Shown here: positions 6,246 to 7,536 of the stretch, piece by piece
Layout: every line of letters begins with the position of its first letter
Numbering within the stretch: position 1 is the stretch's first letter
The notes under the pieces: model-generated
What the model was told of the DNA's origin: nothing
What the model saw: the letters and a program-made list of their open reading frames with translations, nothing else
Databases searched by the model: none
Position numbers and translations under genes: made by a program
Source: DUEN01 sp024277095
Lineage (GTDB): Bacteria > Chloroflexota > Anaerolineae > DUEN01
DNA: 7,536 nucleotides
Assembly (NCBI GenBank): GCA_024277095.1
Contig: JAJRVX010000462.1
Span: 1 to 7,536, forward strand
Reading direction: 5' to 3'

Positions 6246-6248
6246 GCT

Positions 6249-7439
6249 TCAGTCCGGATAGATCAGGAATGGGCGGCGGGCCTCCATAAAGGCATCCACA
6301 TCGGATTGCCAGCGGGCGACGATCGTTTCCACTTGCTCGCCTTCTTCCAGCGCCTCTCGCACCCAGGCGTTGCCCGCCAGCAGGTCGAAGTGTGGTGGCC
6401 GTCCCTCCCAGCTCGTGCCTCGCCATTCGAAGTGTTGCGGGTACATCGCTCGCGCGGTGGCGATCATGTGCAGCCCTACCCGGATAGGAGCGCAGCGATC
6501 GAGGTCGAGGATGTGGACCTGAACGCCGCCGCACGCTTCGTCGGCCCACTTGCCGGAGCATGGGGTAAAGCGGATGGGGCGGAATCGCACCCCCTCCAGC
6601 CCCAGCCCGTTCAGCGCGCTGGCTAGGTCCCATGCGCTGGGCGTCCCGGCCTCGCCGATCCACGGTGCTCCCATGATCTGGAAGGGAAGGGCTGTGCCGC
6701 GCCCCTCGGACAGGTTGGTGCCCTCCAGGAAACAGGTGCCGGGATATGCCCACACCGCGTCCAGGGAAGGGATCCCGGGCGACGGGGGCACCCAGGCCAG
6801 CCCGGTCTGGTGCCAGCGGAGGCCGCGACGCCAGCCGCTGGCCGGCACGATGGTCAGATCGACCCCCATGTCTCGGGTGCTGTTGAAGTATCGGGCCAGC
6901 TCTCCCAGCGTCATACCGTGCTGCACGGGGATCGGCCAGCGGCCGACGAACGATGAGAATCCCGGCTCCAGCATGGGGCCGTCCACGCGCTGGCCTCCCA
7001 ATGGATTGGGGCGATCCAGGATCACCACGGGCAGCCCCGCCTCTGCGGCGGCCTCCATAACGTACGTCAGCGTCCACAGATACGTGTAGAATCGCACGCC
7101 CACGTCCTGCAGGTCGACGACGATGGCGTCCAGCCCCTCCAGCATCTCGGGCGTGGGGCGTCGCGTCTCCCCATACAGGCTGTGGATGGGCAATCCGGTG
7201 AGGGGATCGGTACCGGAGGGGATGAAGGCGGCGTCGGCGGCCGCGGCGTAAAGCCCGTGTTCGGGGCTGAACAGGGCCGTCAGCCGGATGTCTGGATGCG
7301 CGTGCAGGGCCTCGAGCGTGCTCTCCAGGCTCGCTGTGACACCGCTGGGGTTCGTCAGCAGGGCGACGCGCTTCCCACGCAGCAGGTCGACCTGCTGGCT
7401 CAGGAGAACGTCCACGCCGGGCAATACTTGTGGCGGCAT
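6249..7439 (-). CDS. namZ: Exo-beta-N-acetylmuramidase NamZ (DUF1343 family)
   Basis: NamZ removes MurNAc from non-reducing ends of peptidoglycan fragments (for example MurNAc-GlcNAc). The 396-aa protein has the family motifs in order: GKRVALLTNPSG (22-33), LFSPEHGL (56-63, with the conserved E60 of the proposed active site), VDLQDVGVRFYTY (108-120), LDRPNPLGG (141-149), and EGTNLSEGRGT (239-249) followed by PFQIMGAPW. The start at 7439 is chosen because AAAGGAGG (7446-7453 on the complement) stands 6 nt upstream and the family N-terminus (GVDVLL) follows at once. A TTG 48 nt further out would lie over the promoter -10 box. No signal peptide is evident, so unlike the secreted Bacillus enzyme it is predicted to be cytosolic. 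It is the first gene of the operon, and its product, free MurNAc, feeds the BadF-type kinase. Confidence 0.94.
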   Translation of the reverse strand: MPPQVLPGVDVLLSQQVDLLRGKRVALLTNPSGVTASLESTLEALHAHPDIRLTALFSPEHGLYAAAADAAFIPSGTDPLTGLPIHSLYGETRRPTPEMLEGLDAIVVDLQDVGVRFYTYLWTLTYVMEAAAEAGLPVVILDRPNPLGGQRVDGPMLEPGFSSFVGRWPIPVQHGMTLGELARYFNSTRDMGVDLTIVPASGWRRGLRWHQTGLAWVPPSPGIPSLDAVWAYPGTCFLEGTNLSEGRGTALPFQIMGAPWIGEAGTPSAWDLASALNGLGLEGVRFRPIRFTPCSGKWADEACGGVQVHILDLDRCAPIRVGLHMIATARAMYPQHFEWRGTSWEGRPPHFDLLAGNAWVREALEEGEQVETIVARWQSDVDAFMEARRPFLIYPD

Positions 7440-7445
7440 GAGGGG

Positions 7446-7453
7446 CCTCCTTT
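7446..7453 (-). promoter_or_regulatory. Strong ribosome binding site deciding the namZ start
   Basis: The complement reads AAAGGAGG, ending 6 nt before the ATG at 7439. It is the strongest Shine-Dalgarno in the window and settles the choice of this start over the upstream in-frame TTG. Confidence 0.85.
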
Positions 7454-7474
7454 GGGTCAGACTAGGGTGCGTGC

Positions 7475-7503
7475 ATGATACCACCAACCGGGATAAAGGC
7501 CAA
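7475..7503 (-). promoter_or_regulatory. Sigma-70-type promoter of the recycling operon
   Basis: On the minus strand, TTGGCC (complement of 7498-7503, four of six matches to TTGACA) and TATCAT (complement of 7475-7480, five of six matches to TATAAT) are separated by exactly 17 nt. Transcription would start near 7468, leaving a leader of about 30 nt before the namZ ATG. The leader holds the strong Shine-Dalgarno and no visible attenuator. No clear operator palindrome overlaps it, and the upstream flank ends at the window edge. Confidence 0.65.
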
Positions 7504-7536
7504 TCGTCATTTATTGTCAGCAGGTGGGTCGTATGG

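Noticed and set aside
5533..7077. A 514-codon open frame on the minus strand
   Set aside because: It lies in a different frame over namZ and the serine hydrolase gene and translates to Gly/Arg/Pro-rich low-complexity sequence without motifs. The two real genes explain the region.
7440..7487. N-terminal extension of NamZ from a TTG at 7487, giving a VVSC lipobox-like start
   Set aside because: The extension has no charged or hydrophobic leader before the Cys, its start codon overlaps the promoter region, and the strong Shine-Dalgarno at 7446-7453 points to the ATG at 7439.

Overview
The window is a GC-rich (by eye roughly two-thirds G+C) bacterial chromosomal segment. It is dominated by one seven-gene operon on the minus strand for cell-wall amino-sugar (N-acetylmuramic acid, MurNAc) recycling. 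The gene set, the high GC, and the stem-forming C/G-rich intergenic repeats at the left edge suggest a member of the Chloroflexota or a similar high-GC phylum. That placement is an inference from gene content and style, not from a marker gene.

Layout from left to right. Bases 1-370 hold no convincing protein gene. They contain three consecutive strong hairpins (39-76, 86-128, 139-168), a G-rich stretch, a small palindrome, and then a tRNA promoter set inside an inverted repeat. A tRNA-Arg(CCG) gene on the plus strand occupies 371-446, with encoded CCA, and is followed by an intrinsic terminator (449-479). The rest of the window, 509-7439, is read leftwards as an operon converging on the tRNA gene. 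In transcription order it is: namZ (exo-MurNAc-ase), an AmiE/YbbE-like serine hydrolase, a GNAT acetyltransferase, anmK, a BadF/BadG-type amino-sugar kinase (MurK/NagK-like), murQ, and a PfkB-family kinase best matched to 2-keto-3-deoxygluconate kinase. Four junctions are tight: a 3-nt gap, two 4-nt ATGA overlaps and one 8-nt overlap. The other two gaps are 30 and 23 nt. A good sigma-70-like promoter (7475-7503) precedes namZ.

How the genes fit together. NamZ releases MurNAc from non-reducing ends of glycan fragments, and the serine hydrolase probably removes stem peptides from MurNAc. The BadF-type kinase can make MurNAc-6-phosphate (and/or GlcNAc-6-phosphate) from the free sugar. AnmK makes MurNAc-6-phosphate from 1,6-anhydro-MurNAc. 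MurQ converts MurNAc-6-phosphate to GlcNAc-6-phosphate and D-lactate. The operon therefore has separate entry kinases for hydrolase-derived and lytic-transglycosylase-derived muropeptide sugars. It carries no visible transporter, NagZ, NagA/NagB or MurR-type regulator in this window. The GNAT and the KDG-kinase-like gene are the two members whose role in the pathway is not explained by known MurNAc recycling schemes.
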